A DNA stretch of 54,773 nucleotides. It comes from Thermoproteota archaeon. GTDB lineage: Archaea; Korarchaeota; Korarchaeia; Korarchaeales; Korarchaeaceae. A program made the position numbers and the translations under genes. The stretch lies in NCBI GenBank assembly GCA_027491435.1, contig JAOZFG010000012.1:1-54773 (forward strand), given 5' to 3'. Positions 7,260 through 16,122 of the stretch are shown piece by piece (position 1 is the stretch's first letter; each line of letters starts with the position of its first letter). Under the pieces are notes generated by a model, which had not been told where the DNA came from, did not search any database, and was given only the letters and a program-made list of their open reading frames with translations.

Positions 7260-8438
7260 ATGGCGATGAGGCTAGAGCCGATAAACCCCTGGTGGTACAG
7301 CGACTCCTGGCACAGGGAGGACTTTCACCTCTCCGCATACCGCTCCTCCAAATACAGGTGGAGGCCCCCCTGGATTGACTCCCTCTCCCTGAAACCCTTC
7401 TCCCTAAACTTCGTGGTGGGGCCCAGGCAGGTTGGTAAGACTACAGGATTGAAGCTATTAGTGAGGGAGCTCATAGAAGGGGGTGTTGATCCGAGGAGCA
7501 TAACCTACGTAAACTGCGACCTTCTGGTGGATTTGAGGGAGCTCAGGGACGTCTTAATGAAGTTAAGAGATGGGGTTATAGTGCTCGACGAGGTCACCGG
7601 GTTGGAGTACTGGTGGAGGGTCCTCAAGGGGCTTATCGACTCGGGGAGGTTCTCAAATAGCGTGCTGATAGTGAGCGGATCCTCCTCCGTGAGGGTAAGG
7701 AGGTACGCTGAGTCCTTCACCGGGAGAATGGGAAGAGGCAGGAGAGTTGAGGTCCTACCACTCAGCTTCAGGGAGTTCGTGAAGGTAAGGGGGGAGAAGT
7801 CTCTCGAGAGGGCCTTCCACCTATATCTGGATCTCGGCGGGTTTCCCAGGTCAGTAAACGAGGATAATAAGTTCCTCCACGAGTTGCCGGACCAAGTAGA
7901 TAAGGAAGTAGCTAAGGTCGAGAGGAGCGTCAGGATAGCTAGGCAGGTGATACAACAAATAGTGGAGAAGGGGCCCTCGGCCTTGAGCTACAACTCAATA
8001 GCTAGAGAGCTCGGGCTTTCCCACGTAACTGTCAGGGAGTACGTGGAGCTCTTGGAAGACCTTTACCTGGTTGGGGTGGCCTACTGGAGGCAAGGCAACA
8101 GGGTCAACTTCAGAAAGGAGAAGAAAATTTTCTTCAGAGATCCAATAATTCCGAGGGCCTTCTACCAGATCAGGGGCGAAGTTAGAAAGGAGGCCCTTTA
8201 CGAGTGGGTCGTTCAGGAGCACCTCTACAGGAAGTTCGGTGAGGTCTTCTACTACAGGGACGGATATGAGGTAGACGTTATAGCCGATGGGGTTAAAGTG
8301 GAGGTTAAGGCCGGCAAGGCCCACAGGAGGTATCCAAAGGGAGTGACCGTGTTGGAGGAGTGGGACGTCCCCTACTTCCTTTATGAGTTAGGCCCTAGCG
8401 CTAACCTTTTAACAAATCGAGGTCAACAGCCCCGATGA
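7260..8438 (+). CDS. Archaeal AAA ATPase with DUF4143 C-terminal domain
   Basis: A 392-aa protein. The P-loop is VVGPRQVGKTTGLK (about residues 51-64), Walker B is GVIVLDEVTGLEYWW (about 104-118), and the sensor strand is VLIVSGSSS. A winged-helix part follows (SYNSIARELGLSHVTVREYVELL), then the C-terminal DUF4143 nuclease-fold region (FFRDPIIPRAF, later YEVDVIADGVKVEVKAGKA). The D-x(n)-EVK pattern in that last segment resembles a PD-(D/E)XK core. Such ATPases are abundant in archaeal genomes and of unclear function; mobile or defence-related roles have been proposed. A decayed relative lies at about 180-1072. Its last codons overlap the MFS gene start (ATGA), so the two are probably co-transcribed. 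Confidence 0.85.
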   Translation: MAMRLEPINPWWYSDSWHREDFHLSAYRSSKYRWRPPWIDSLSLKPFSLNFVVGPRQVGKTTGLKLLVRELIEGGVDPRSITYVNCDLLVDLRELRDVLMKLRDGVIVLDEVTGLEYWWRVLKGLIDSGRFSNSVLIVSGSSSVRVRRYAESFTGRMGRGRRVEVLPLSFREFVKVRGEKSLERAFHLYLDLGGFPRSVNEDNKFLHELPDQVDKEVAKVERSVRIARQVIQQIVEKGPSALSYNSIARELGLSHVTVREYVELLEDLYLVGVAYWRQGNRVNFRKEKKIFFRDPIIPRAFYQIRGEVRKEALYEWVVQEHLYRKFGEVFYYRDGYEVDVIADGVKVEVKAGKAHRRYPKGVTVLEEWDVPYFLYELGPSANLLTNRGQQPR

Positions 8439-9727
8439 AGAAGGAGTTCAGCTGGGCTGTGGTCTTAAGCCTTGCCTTCCTGGGATTCAGCAGGAGCACT
8501 GGCTGGGCCTTGAACAAGGGCTTATCTTTCCCCCTGCTGTCCAGTTACACCGAGTCGGCCTTCGTCAAGGGAACCGTGCTAGCTGTCGAAGGGTTAATAG
8601 GGATATTCATCCCTCCCCTGCTGGGATATTACAGCGACACCCTTAGGTTAAAGAGCGGGAGGAGGAAGCCCTTCGTAATCGTGGGCGGGCTCCTCGCCTC
8701 CCTGTCGGCCTTAGCGATATACACGGCCTACTCCATAGGCCTTGGCCTACTCGAGTTCTCCCTAACTTTGGCGGCCTTTTACCTATCCCTTCACATTTAT
8801 ACAGCTCAGTTTAGGGCTTTGATGCCTGACCTGGTGGAGAGCGGCAAGAGAGGTAAGGCTAGCGGTATCATAACTCTGTTCGAGTGGGCTGGAAACCTTT
8901 TCCTCTTTGGAGTGGCAGCTATCCTGATAGCCAAGGCCGTTTCCGAGGCTGGAGGTGGGGGTGGGGGGATAAAGGCCCTGACCAGGACCCCCTACCTCAA
9001 GGTGCCCTTTCTCATAACGGCCTTCTTCCTGTTAATGAGCGCTCTGGTAGTCTACCTTCTGGTCAAGGAGTCTAGGGTTGAAGTTGAGGCTGAAGAAGGC
9101 CTTATAGAATACGTGAAGAGCGTGTTCAGGGACAGGAACTTCCTCAGGTTTTACACGGCTCAGGTGATGTGGTGGCTCAGCTTCGAGTTCGTCGCCATAT
9201 TCTTGTATGGCATACTTGCTTACATATTATACGGCGCTGCTACAGAGGCTTACGTCAAGAGCGTCACCTCTTTGGGCCTTATGTTGATGGCCCTCTTCAA
9301 CGTGACCGTCCTCTTGGGATCCCTTCCCGGCGGGCTCCTGTACGACAGGGTGGGCAGGAGGATCAGCATAATTTTGGGAAGCCTGGTCTTCGCCCTGCCC
9401 CAGGTCTGGGCCTGGTTCATAAGAAGCCAGGCTGAGATAGTGATGACCCTGGCCGTTGCTGGGTTAGGATGGGGTATGCTCATGGCCTCCTCCTATCCGG
9501 TCATCGGGGATCTGCTAACCAGTTATAGGAGGGAGGAGTTCACCGGCAGGTATTACGGGTTCTTCGAGGCCACCAGGTCGCTGCCAGTCCTCCTGGCTGG
9601 TGTGGTGGGAGGGGCAATAGTAGATCTGGCTGGGGGGAACTACAGGGTGCTCTTCCCCATAGGGGCGGCCCTGGTCTTCCTCTCCACGGTCCTCATATGG
9701 GGGATGAGGAGGTTGGAAAATGGTTGA
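8435..9727 (+). CDS. MFS transporter of the GPH/SLC45-like type
   Basis: A 430-aa protein with about 12 membrane helices. The MFS loop 2-3 motif is clear (LLGYYSDTLRLKSGRRKPF, about residues 62-80) and is repeated in the second half as GGLLYDRVGRRISIILG. The SGRRKP variant is typical of glycoside/sucrose-proton symporter-like members. A sugar or glycoside substrate is possible, but nothing nearby fixes it. It overlaps the upstream ATPase gene by four bases and the downstream hydrolase gene by eight, so the three form an operon. Confidence 0.8.
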   Translation: MKKEFSWAVVLSLAFLGFSRSTGWALNKGLSFPLLSSYTESAFVKGTVLAVEGLIGIFIPPLLGYYSDTLRLKSGRRKPFVIVGGLLASLSALAIYTAYSIGLGLLEFSLTLAAFYLSLHIYTAQFRALMPDLVESGKRGKASGIITLFEWAGNLFLFGVAAILIAKAVSEAGGGGGGIKALTRTPYLKVPFLITAFFLLMSALVVYLLVKESRVEVEAEEGLIEYVKSVFRDRNFLRFYTAQVMWWLSFEFVAIFLYGILAYILYGAATEAYVKSVTSLGLMLMALFNVTVLLGSLPGGLLYDRVGRRISIILGSLVFALPQVWAWFIRSQAEIVMTLAVAGLGWGMLMASSYPVIGDLLTSYRREEFTGRYYGFFEATRSLPVLLAGVVGGAIVDLAGGNYRVLFPIGAALVFLSTVLIWGMRRLENG

Positions 9728-10568
9728 CCTCGCGATCGTTCTAGTCGTCGTGCTATTGCTGGTGGACGGCTTCCTGGCCTTCATAACATACAGGCTGGTC
9801 AAGCCCCCAAGACACGTCGAGGACTGGACCCCAGCCGACCTGGGCTTAAGCTACAAGGACGTGGAATTTCAGACGGAGGACGGGTTGAAGATAAGGGGCT
9901 GGTGGGTTGACGTCAACTCGAACAGGACTTTAGTCGTGATGCACGGTTACACGACCAGCAGGTGGGCCTTTTACGTGAAGAGGATGATTAAGGAGGCCGT
10001 TGAGAGGGGGTTTAACGTGCTAGCCTTTGACTTCAGGGCCCACGGGGAGAGCGAGGGTAAGATAACCACCTTCGGCTTCTACGAGATCCTCGACTTGAAG
10101 GCCGCCCTAGACTGGCTTCAACCTCTAAACCAGAAGGTATGTCTCTTGGGCTACTCAATGGGTGGGATAGTGGCAGTCAGGGCTCTAGCCGAGGACGACA
10201 GGTCCCTAGCAGGTGTAGCCGATAGCGCCCCGGTTTACGCGGATAAGAGCGCTGCTAGAGGACTCAAATACTTCGCCAGGCTACCCACCTGGATTTACCC
10301 GGTGATAAAGGGTTACGCCATGTTCCTGGGCGCCAAGAACGTGGACCTGATTGACTACGCCGACAGAGTCAGGAAGCCCCTTCTACTGGTGGTTGGCGAG
10401 CAGGACCCACTCGTCAGGGTTGAGGAGGTGAGGGAGTTCTACGAGCTCAACAGGAGGGTGAACGATGACGTCCAAATCTGGGTAGGCAAGGGAGGACACG
10501 TCAGGATAATGCTTGAGGAGCCCGAGTACGCTGAGAGGGTTCTCGCATTTCTAAAGGACAGGTGCTGA
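9720..10568 (+). CDS. Membrane-anchored alpha/beta hydrolase
   Basis: A 282-aa protein with an N-terminal transmembrane helix (LAIVLVVVLLLVDGFLAF) followed by an alpha/beta-hydrolase domain. It shows the oxyanion-hole strand VVMHGYTTS, the FRAHGESEG loop, the nucleophile elbow GYSMGG (Ser about residue 143), the acidic residue in GEQDPLV (about 225) and the catalytic His in KGGHVR (about 259). This is the serine esterase/acylhydrolase type common in bacteria and archaea (YqkD-like). The N-terminal helix would place the enzyme at the membrane. Substrate unknown. Translationally coupled to the MFS gene. Confidence 0.8.
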   Translation: MVDLAIVLVVVLLLVDGFLAFITYRLVKPPRHVEDWTPADLGLSYKDVEFQTEDGLKIRGWWVDVNSNRTLVVMHGYTTSRWAFYVKRMIKEAVERGFNVLAFDFRAHGESEGKITTFGFYEILDLKAALDWLQPLNQKVCLLGYSMGGIVAVRALAEDDRSLAGVADSAPVYADKSAARGLKYFARLPTWIYPVIKGYAMFLGAKNVDLIDYADRVRKPLLLVVGEQDPLVRVEEVREFYELNRRVNDDVQIWVGKGGHVRIMLEEPEYAERVLAFLKDRC

Positions 10569-10629
10569 CGGACTTACTTTTTCCACTTAAACTTTAATAG
10601 ATAAACTAGTGAGCATTGTTGGTGGCATT

Positions 10630-11037
10630 ATGGGATTCGACTATGCAAAGGTTGAGAGGCCCTTCGGAGTCACTGTTATAGCGGTGCTCGCAGGGATTGG
10701 CGGCGTCTTAGGTATACTGGGAGGGATTGGAGGTCTAGCCATTAGCTCCATGTTCAGCGGCTATGGTCATGGAGGGGCCATGCTGTCCGCTCTTATAATG
10801 GTTTACAGCTTATTAGCGATAATCTTTGGAGTCCTAGACCTGATACTGGCCTGGGGTCTCTGGAACGGTTTCGAGTGGGCGTGGCTTCTGGGAGTTATCC
10901 TGTCCGGATTAGGGGCGTTGATAGCTCTGCTCTCCTTGATAAACAACCCCGGGTCGATAATCTCCCTGATAGTGAACGGCATCATACTCTACTACCTGTT
11001 CAAGCCCGAGGTTAAGGCCTACTTCGGTAGGGCCTAA
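10630..11037 (+). CDS. Small four-helix membrane protein, uncharacterised
   Basis: A 135-aa protein with about four hydrophobic, glycine-rich helices (FGVTVIAVLAGIGGVLGILG, then a Gly/His loop FSGYGHGGAM, IFGVLDLILAWGLW, WLLGVILSGLGALIALLSLI) and a short cytosolic tail. Similar proteins are frequent in archaea and have no known function. The start is set at ATG 10630, preceded by GGTGG; an upstream in-frame GTG at 10609 exists but lies too near the TATA-like CTTTAATAG (about 10589). It is a separate unit from the hydrolase operon. Confidence 0.65.
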   Translation: MGFDYAKVERPFGVTVIAVLAGIGGVLGILGGIGGLAISSMFSGYGHGGAMLSALIMVYSLLAIIFGVLDLILAWGLWNGFEWAWLLGVILSGLGALIALLSLINNPGSIISLIVNGIILYYLFKPEVKAYFGRA

Positions 11038-11076
11038 ACTTTTTAAGCGGAATAAATTAGAAGGCAATTTAAAAAA
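11036..11076. terminator. Convergent T-rich terminator region
   Basis: The plus-strand gene ending at 11037 runs into CTTTTTAAG, and the minus-strand CBS gene ending at 11079 runs into a T6 tract (A6 on the plus strand at 11071-11076). The 41-base gap thus serves as a two-way terminator. Confidence 0.45.
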
Positions 11077-11078
11077 GG

Positions 11079-11507
11079 TTAGGAGGGAGCTAGCACTTCA
11101 AAGAGGAGCCAAGCCGCATCTATTATGTCCCTGGAGGTTATCATCCCCACGGGCTTATTATCCTCCACTACGGGGAGGTGCTTCACGTTAACTTCCCTCA
11201 TCTTCCTCATGGCCTCGATGACTGAAGTGCCAGGGCTTACCGTTATTGGGTTCTCGGTCATTAACATGTGAATGGGCAGGTTCTTCCCAACCTTCCCCTC
11301 GGCCACCGCAAACCTGAGGTCTCTGTCGGTGAATATGCCAACGAGTTCGCCGGCGTCGTTCACCACCATGACGCTGCTTATGTTGTTGTCATTCATCACC
11401 TTGGCTGCCTCCTCGACTGGAGTTTTCTCGTTGACGGTTATCGGGGGAGTGCTCATTATATCGCCAACCCTGAGAGGGATCTCTCGCCTCCTCTTCAGCA
11501 GGGGCAT
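11079..11507 (-). CDS. Tandem CBS domain protein
   Basis: A 142-aa protein made almost entirely of two CBS domains. The first is VGDIMSTPPITVNEKTPV to VGIFTDRDLRFAV and the second IHMLMTENPITVSPGTSV to PVGMITSRDIIDAA. The TDRD and TSRD turns are the usual adenosyl-ligand contacts. Pairs of CBS domains bind AMP, ATP, SAM or NAD-type ligands and act as energy or redox sensors for partner proteins. It stands alone, so the partner is unknown. ATG 11507 is preceded by a GAGGTGGTGG-type ribosome-binding region. Confidence 0.85.
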   Translation of the reverse strand: MPLLKRRREIPLRVGDIMSTPPITVNEKTPVEEAAKVMNDNNISSVMVVNDAGELVGIFTDRDLRFAVAEGKVGKNLPIHMLMTENPITVSPGTSVIEAMRKMREVNVKHLPVVEDNKPVGMITSRDIIDAAWLLFEVLAPS

Positions 11508-11572
11508 GCCACCACCTCTATGTATAGGCCTGATCTAAGATAAAAATGTTTGATAGAAGAATACGAAATGAG

Positions 11573-12349
11573 TCAGGACTGCCTCAACCAGACAACTCTC
11601 TGCGGGAAGGGTATCTCGACGCCAACCTCGTCCAGGGCCTCCTTTATCCTGGCCAGAAGCCAGACCTTCGTGGAGAACCACTCGCTCGTCGGAGCCCAGC
11701 ATCGGAAGTTCAGTATTATGGCGCTGTCCCCGTACTCCTGAACCAACACCTCCGGCGGGGGGTTAACCAGCACGAAGGGGTGACTTTCTGCTAGCTTTAT
11801 CAGGGCCTTTTTGGCCTTTTCAAGGTCTGATGAGTAGGAAACGCCCACATTTATGCTTATCCTCCTGACGGGCATCATGCTGAAATTAACTATTGGGCTT
11901 GAGAACAGCTTCTCGTTAGGTATCCTGACTATGTGCCCGTCCCAGGACATTATCCTGGTAGAGAATATGTTTATTTCCCTTACCACGCCCTCAACTACAC
12001 CCTCGACCCTGACAGCATCCCCTATCCTGAGGGGCTTGTCTATATATAGGAAGATCCCGCTAAGGAAGTTGGAGAAGACCGTCCTGCTGGCGAAACCCAC
12101 CGCTATACCCAGAACTCCCCCAGCCACCAACAAGCCTGATAGGTCTATGTTAAGAGGTGAGAGCGACGATATTATGCCGAAGAATAGTATTGAGTAGTAA
12201 ATCAGGAGTTCAAGAGGTTGGTAGATCTCCTTGGTCATGTACTTGGGGAGGACCTCCCTTATAGTCTTCCTCACGATGTGGGCGACTAGGAAAGTGACCA
12301 GGACGCCTATGGCCACGTAAACGTAGGGGGTGAGCCAGCTCCAGTCCAT
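11573..12349 (-). CDS. MscS-family mechanosensitive ion channel
   Basis: A 258-aa protein with three membrane helices and the MscS beta/alpha-beta cytoplasmic part. The pore helix region GLLVAGGVLGIAVGFASRTV runs into FSNFLSGIFLYIDKPLRIGD, and the beta domain carries VRVEGVVEGVVREINIFSTRI and IVRIPNEKLFSSPIVNFS. These are the hallmark MscS motifs. Small MscS channels release solutes under osmotic downshock. It is the last gene of the minus-strand operon CARF-like regulator, NAD(P)HX repair enzyme, DUF432 protein, MscS. It starts one base after the DUF432 stop. Confidence 0.9.
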   Translation of the reverse strand: MDWSWLTPYVYVAIGVLVTFLVAHIVRKTIREVLPKYMTKEIYQPLELLIYYSILFFGIISSLSPLNIDLSGLLVAGGVLGIAVGFASRTVFSNFLSGIFLYIDKPLRIGDAVRVEGVVEGVVREINIFSTRIMSWDGHIVRIPNEKLFSSPIVNFSMMPVRRISINVGVSYSSDLEKAKKALIKLAESHPFVLVNPPPEVLVQEYGDSAIILNFRCWAPTSEWFSTKVWLLARIKEALDEVGVEIPFPQRVVWLRQS

Positions 12350-12350
12350 A

Positions 12351-13007
12351 TCACCACCTCATTCTGTAGCCGCTCATTATACGGCTTATCACGCTTACAG
12401 ACCTTCCAGTTGGGTAAATTTGGTCAGCCTCTACAGGGGGGACGTTCTTCAGCTCCACGTTTATTAAGTCACCTACGGTAGCCTCCACCACCTCGTAGAA
12501 AACTTTGTCGCCCTTAGCGTATATGTCCAGCTCCGCGACTGGGATTACCAGCTTGTCCACCTGCCTGGGCTTGTTCACCCTGAAATTAACCCTGACCAAA
12601 GCATACTCCGTCTCCTCCGGCTCCTCCAGGGCTTTTGTCCTGTGGTGCCTGCAAACGATTCCTTCTGTGGTAGGGCCGTAAAGGGTGTACTTCACTAAGA
12701 ATGGGGAGAGGTAGGCCGTCACCCTGCCCTTGACCCTCACCGCCAGGTCGTAAGGGGCGGTAAACCACACTTCCTTGTCCTCCTCCAGTAGGAGGGGGTC
12801 GAACTCCAGCATCAGGTAGTCGGTGACCTTCTTGGGCACGTAGACCGGGGGATAGGGCCTAACTTCCACCCTACTAACCTTTACCGCCACCGTCCTGTCT
12901 GTGTAGAGGTCCTTTAGGTGAAGAGCGCCCTCCCTGAAGGAAAGCTCGGCCTCCCCCACCTTCAGGGAGTCCCCCTCCTGCAGCGTCCATGGAGGGCCGG
13001 AGACCAT
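12351..13007 (-). CDS. DUF432-type archaeal protein
   Basis: A 218-aa, mostly beta-strand protein. Segments such as LEFDPLLLEEDKEVWFTAPY and a KYTLYGPTTEGIVCRHH run fit the archaeal DUF432 family as I recall it. The start is ATG 13007, overlapping the repair-enzyme stop as TGATG; an in-frame TTG at 13010 is the alternative. Function unknown. Tight coupling to an MscS channel gene suggests it could be an accessory or modulatory protein of that channel; this is inference from position. Confidence 0.65.
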   Translation of the reverse strand: MVSGPPWTLQEGDSLKVGEAELSFREGALHLKDLYTDRTVAVKVSRVEVRPYPPVYVPKKVTDYLMLEFDPLLLEEDKEVWFTAPYDLAVRVKGRVTAYLSPFLVKYTLYGPTTEGIVCRHHRTKALEEPEETEYALVRVNFRVNKPRQVDKLVIPVAELDIYAKGDKVFYEVVEATVGDLINVELKNVPPVEADQIYPTGRSVSVISRIMSGYRMRW

Positions 13008-14584
13008 CAAACCACCTCTAGCCTGTATATCCTGAGAAGCTCATCAAGTTCCTCTCTCAAAAGCCTTAGAGCCTCTGGAAGGGACTCCATTATGTCAACC
13101 GCCGTTATTCCATCTTCTCCCTTCTCAGAGGCCGCCAGGTCACCGGCCAGACCGTGGACGAAGACCCCCATCCTGACGGCGTCTCCAAACTCCAGGCCAA
13201 GCCCGTACATCGCAGCTATAGTCCCGGTCAAAACGTCTCCAGATCCGGCAGAGGCCATTCCAGAGTTTCCGGACATGTTGATGAAGATCCTACCGTCGGG
13301 GAAGCCTACAAGGGTGTGAGCCCCTTTAAGGACCACGTGAACCCCAAATTCCTCCTGGGCCCTCTTTAGGGCACTTACCCTATCGTCAAGCACCTCCTTG
13401 ACCCTGAGGTTCAGGAGCCTGGCCATCTCTCCGGGATGCGGGGTTATAACTGTGGGCCACTCCCTCCCAGCCAGCAAATCCGTGTGCCCTGAAACAGCCG
13501 TGAGCCCGTCTCCGTCCAATATTAGGGGCCTGTCCACCAGCTTGACGAGCTGCCTCATGAGCTCTTGGGTCTCCTCATTCAGAGAGGTTCCGGGGCCAGC
13601 GATCACCACGTCTATGTCGTACTCCTTTATCAGGTCCAGTATCCTGTCCAGGTTGCTCAGGGCTAAGGAGCCCTCCTCGGTCTCATCCATGGGGATGTAC
13701 ACCACCTCGCTGGCCTTCGCCCCTATGAAGGGTATAACGGACTTGGGGGCTGCCAGCCTTGAGTAACCCCCACCGGCCTTCATGAAGGAGAGGGAGGCGA
13801 AGTAAGGCGCTCCGTAGTAGTTCCTGGCTCCAGAAACGGCGAGGAGTTTACCGAAGGTCCCCTTATGTCCCCACTCAGGCCTCTCAGGTAAGGGCATCGG
13901 GTCGTTTGTCTCCACTTTTATTTCTTCCCTGTCGTAGAGCTCCGGCGGGAAGGATATGTGGGATACGAAGAGCCTTCCCCCATACCAGTACCCAGGGTAG
14001 AGCAGGTTTCCCAGCTTGGGCAGGCCAAACGTAACTGTGTAATTCGCCTTAACTGCTACCCCATAAACCCTTCCATCGTTCCCGTTTATCCCAGAGGGTA
14101 TGTCGACGGAAAAGACCACCCTTCCGGACTCGTTTACTGCCTCTATCACCGACCTGTAAACTCCTTTGACCTCCCTGGACAGGCCTGTTCCGAAAATGCC
14201 ATCAACTACAGCTTCAGCCCACTTAAGCGATTTTTTAAAGTCTTCGAGCCTTGACTCTTCCACTATCTCGGGCTTTAACACCTTAAGGACTCTCTCATAG
14301 TTGGCCTTCGCCGAGCCCCTGTACTTCTCCGGGTTGCCAACGATCCAGACCTTCACCAGACCGCCGTTGGAGTGCAGCTTCCTGGCCACCACCAGGGCGT
14401 CTCCCCCGTTGTTCCCAACCCCAGCCACAACCACGAACCTCCTGCCCTTGACCCCGAACTCCCTCTCTATCACGGTGTAGACGGCAATTCCAGCGTTTTC
14501 CATCAGTATCTCTTGAGATATTCCGTACTCCTCGACGGCGGCCTGATCCAGGGAGCGCATCTCCTCAACTGTACAAACCTTCAT
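13007..14584 (-). CDS. nnr: Bifunctional NAD(P)HX epimerase / ADP-dependent dehydratase
   Basis: A 525-aa two-domain protein that repairs hydrated NAD(P)H. Residues about 1-215 form the YjeF-N epimerase domain ([15 protein letters not shown], the nucleotide loop [31 protein letters not shown]). Residues about 225-520 form the ribokinase-like dehydratase ([36 protein letters not shown], and the GSGDVLTG motif near the C-terminus that binds ADP). The start is ATG 14584, two bases after the upstream TGA and behind GGAGGTG. It sits second in an operon led by a CARF-like regulator and followed by DUF432 and MscS, an unusual association. Confidence 0.92.
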   Translation of the reverse strand: MKVCTVEEMRSLDQAAVEEYGISQEILMENAGIAVYTVIEREFGVKGRRFVVVAGVGNNGGDALVVARKLHSNGGLVKVWIVGNPEKYRGSAKANYERVLKVLKPEIVEESRLEDFKKSLKWAEAVVDGIFGTGLSREVKGVYRSVIEAVNESGRVVFSVDIPSGINGNDGRVYGVAVKANYTVTFGLPKLGNLLYPGYWYGGRLFVSHISFPPELYDREEIKVETNDPMPLPERPEWGHKGTFGKLLAVSGARNYYGAPYFASLSFMKAGGGYSRLAAPKSVIPFIGAKASEVVYIPMDETEEGSLALSNLDRILDLIKEYDIDVVIAGPGTSLNEETQELMRQLVKLVDRPLILDGDGLTAVSGHTDLLAGREWPTVITPHPGEMARLLNLRVKEVLDDRVSALKRAQEEFGVHVVLKGAHTLVGFPDGRIFINMSGNSGMASAGSGDVLTGTIAAMYGLGLEFGDAVRMGVFVHGLAGDLAASEKGEDGITAVDIMESLPEALRLLREELDELLRIYRLEVV

Positions 14585-14586
14585 CC

Positions 14587-15156
14587 TCACACCTCCATCA
14601 GGTTCAGGTACAGGGCCCCGGCGTCGGTCAGCCGGTAGCCCCTGACCATGCCCTTCTCCCTCAGGGACCTGATCACCCTGTGGACCGTCGAGGGAGAGAA
14701 CCCCACTCTGGAGGCTATTCTCCTCACTGACCACCTCCCTTCTTGGGAGAGCACTTTGAGCACCCTCTTCTCCTTCTCGCTCAGGCAGGTAGTAACTCCT
14801 CTAAGTGGGATTTTAACGGTGGTCAGTCCCGAGACGTCCAGAACCAGGTTGACCCTGTACCTCCTAGACTTTGAAGAGAGAGCCAGCAGGAGCAGGGCTA
14901 GTAGTTCTTCCCTTCCGTTGAAGAGAGCGGTCACATCTTCGTTTATCATGGAGGAGAGCCTCCTCCCCTCAGAGATTAGGTCGGAGTAAACGTCGAACCT
15001 GAACTCCTTGACGTCTATGAAGGCCTCCCTCAGGGGCAGGGGCACGTCCCCCTTCCAGGAGATGAAGAGCAAGGAGTCGTAGTCGTCTACCTCCTGAGAG
15101 ACGACGAACCTCCTGTAGCTCCTCTCTTCAGCCCCCTCGACGGCCACGAACAGCAT
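14587..15156 (-). CDS. Winged-helix regulator with CARF-like (Csa3-like) N-terminal domain
   Basis: A 189-aa protein with the same two-part plan as the cas-linked Csa3 at 46528-47142. An N-terminal Rossmann-like region contains a loop and helix ([15 protein letters not shown]) where Csa3 proteins carry their ligand-binding SGGMR/GGTK helix. It is followed by a C-terminal wHTH ([51 protein letters not shown]). CARF domains bind cyclic oligoadenylates or nucleotides. The CARF assignment is moderate because the loop lacks GG. It is the first gene of the NAD(P)HX repair/MscS operon. ATG 15156 has AAGGAG five bases upstream; GTG 15162 is the alternative. Confidence 0.6.
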   Translation of the reverse strand: MLFVAVEGAEERSYRRFVVSQEVDDYDSLLFISWKGDVPLPLREAFIDVKEFRFDVYSDLISEGRRLSSMINEDVTALFNGREELLALLLLALSSKSRRYRVNLVLDVSGLTTVKIPLRGVTTCLSEKEKRVLKVLSQEGRWSVRRIASRVGFSPSTVHRVIRSLREKGMVRGYRLTDAGALYLNLMEV

Positions 15157-15185
15157 CAGCACTCCTTGCCTAGGGGCGAGGACAG

Positions 15186-15192
15186 TTTATAA
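15186..15192. promoter_or_regulatory. Shared bidirectional TATA element
   Basis: TTTATAA reads as a TATA box on both strands. It lies about 30 bases from the minus-strand regulator start (15156) and about 22-28 bases from the GTG at 15214 of the DNA glycosylase on the plus strand. The whole gap is under 60 bases, so one TATA may direct divergent transcription. Confidence 0.5.
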
Positions 15193-15213
15193 CTATCCCC
15201 GGTCTTGAGGCGA

Positions 15214-15807
15214 GTGAGGTTGGGCAAGGAGTTCTTCTGTAGGGACCCAGTTTTAGTGGCCGTTGACCTCCTAGGCAAGCTGCTGGTGAGCGAGACAACG
15301 GGAGCTAGGGTTTCAGGGATGGTGGTGGAGACCGAAGCCTATCTGGGCGTGAACGACAGGGCCTCTCACGGGTACGGGTGGAAGAGGAGAAAGGGTTCCT
15401 GGCCCCTCTTCGAGGACTGCGGCCTCACCTACGTTTACCCGGTTCACGGAAAGCCCTTGCTTAACGTGACCACGGCTCCCCCTAAAGAGCCCACTGCCGT
15501 ACTCATAAGGGCTCTTGAGCCCGTTGAGGGAGTGGAGATCATGGCTAAGCTCAGAAGGATAGAGATTAGGGGTGAGAGGGACTTGAGGAAGCTTTGTTCC
15601 GGACCCGCCAGGCTCGCTCAGGCCCTGGGGATAGGGCTTGAGCACAACGGGCTGGACCTGAGCAAGGGCCCCATATACTTCGAGGAGTACAGGAAGCCTG
15701 AAAGGGTTCTCACGTCAAGGAGGGTGGGGGTTGAGTACGCTGGAGCCTTCAAGGACCTTCCCCTCAGGTTCCTAATGGACAGCCCGTTCGTCTCCAGAAA
15801 GCCCTAA
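15214..15807 (+). CDS. AAG/MPG-type 3-methyladenine DNA glycosylase
   Basis: A 197-aa protein of the alkyladenine DNA glycosylase family, which excises alkylated and deaminated purines in base excision repair. The diagnostic parts are FFCRDPVLVAVDLLGKLLV, VVETEAYLGVNDRASHGYG (general base Glu and the SHG turn), the YVYPVHGKPLLNV strand with intercalating Tyr, VLIRALEPVEG, and LCSGPARLAQALGI. The length is usual for the family. GTG 15214 fits a leaderless transcript from the shared TATA; TTG 15205 would add three residues. It stands alone on the plus strand. Confidence 0.9.
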   Translation: MRLGKEFFCRDPVLVAVDLLGKLLVSETTGARVSGMVVETEAYLGVNDRASHGYGWKRRKGSWPLFEDCGLTYVYPVHGKPLLNVTTAPPKEPTAVLIRALEPVEGVEIMAKLRRIEIRGERDLRKLCSGPARLAQALGIGLEHNGLDLSKGPIYFEEYRKPERVLTSRRVGVEYAGAFKDLPLRFLMDSPFVSRKP

Positions 15808-15879
15808 GGAGGGACTCGTCAATTCTAGAGAGCTCTCGCAGGGTGAAGTGAGGATTCAGTAACTAAGAAGGTGATTCGA

Positions 15880-16020
15880 GTGGTTGAGGAGATAAAGGTA
15901 GCGCTAGCTAATCTAAATTATGGTCTAGGCTATCCCTTGAAGTTGATTCGATATGTTGAATATTTGAGGAACGTGATAGAATTAACAGGTAATTTTCTCA
16001 GATCTCATCTCCCTGCTTAG
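15880..16020 (+). CDS. Small hypothetical ORF, 46 aa
   Basis: A GTG-started reading frame with GGTGATTC just upstream. The product (VEEIKVALANLNYGLGYPLK then LIRYVEYLRNVIELTG) has a balanced amphipathic composition resembling a real helical protein rather than a random frame. It is too short for family recognition and could be a remnant. The surrounding 433-base gap (15808-16240) otherwise holds AAGGCCT repeats and another small ORF on the other strand. Confidence 0.3.
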   Translation: MVEEIKVALANLNYGLGYPLKLIRYVEYLRNVIELTGNFLRSHLPA

Positions 16021-16122
16021 CAGAAAGATAGGAGATCTTTGTCAATTAGTTAATGGAGATTAAGGCCTGGAGAGATCTTTAAAGGCCTTATCTGCTAAGG
16101 CCTGCTTAGTACGCTAACGACG

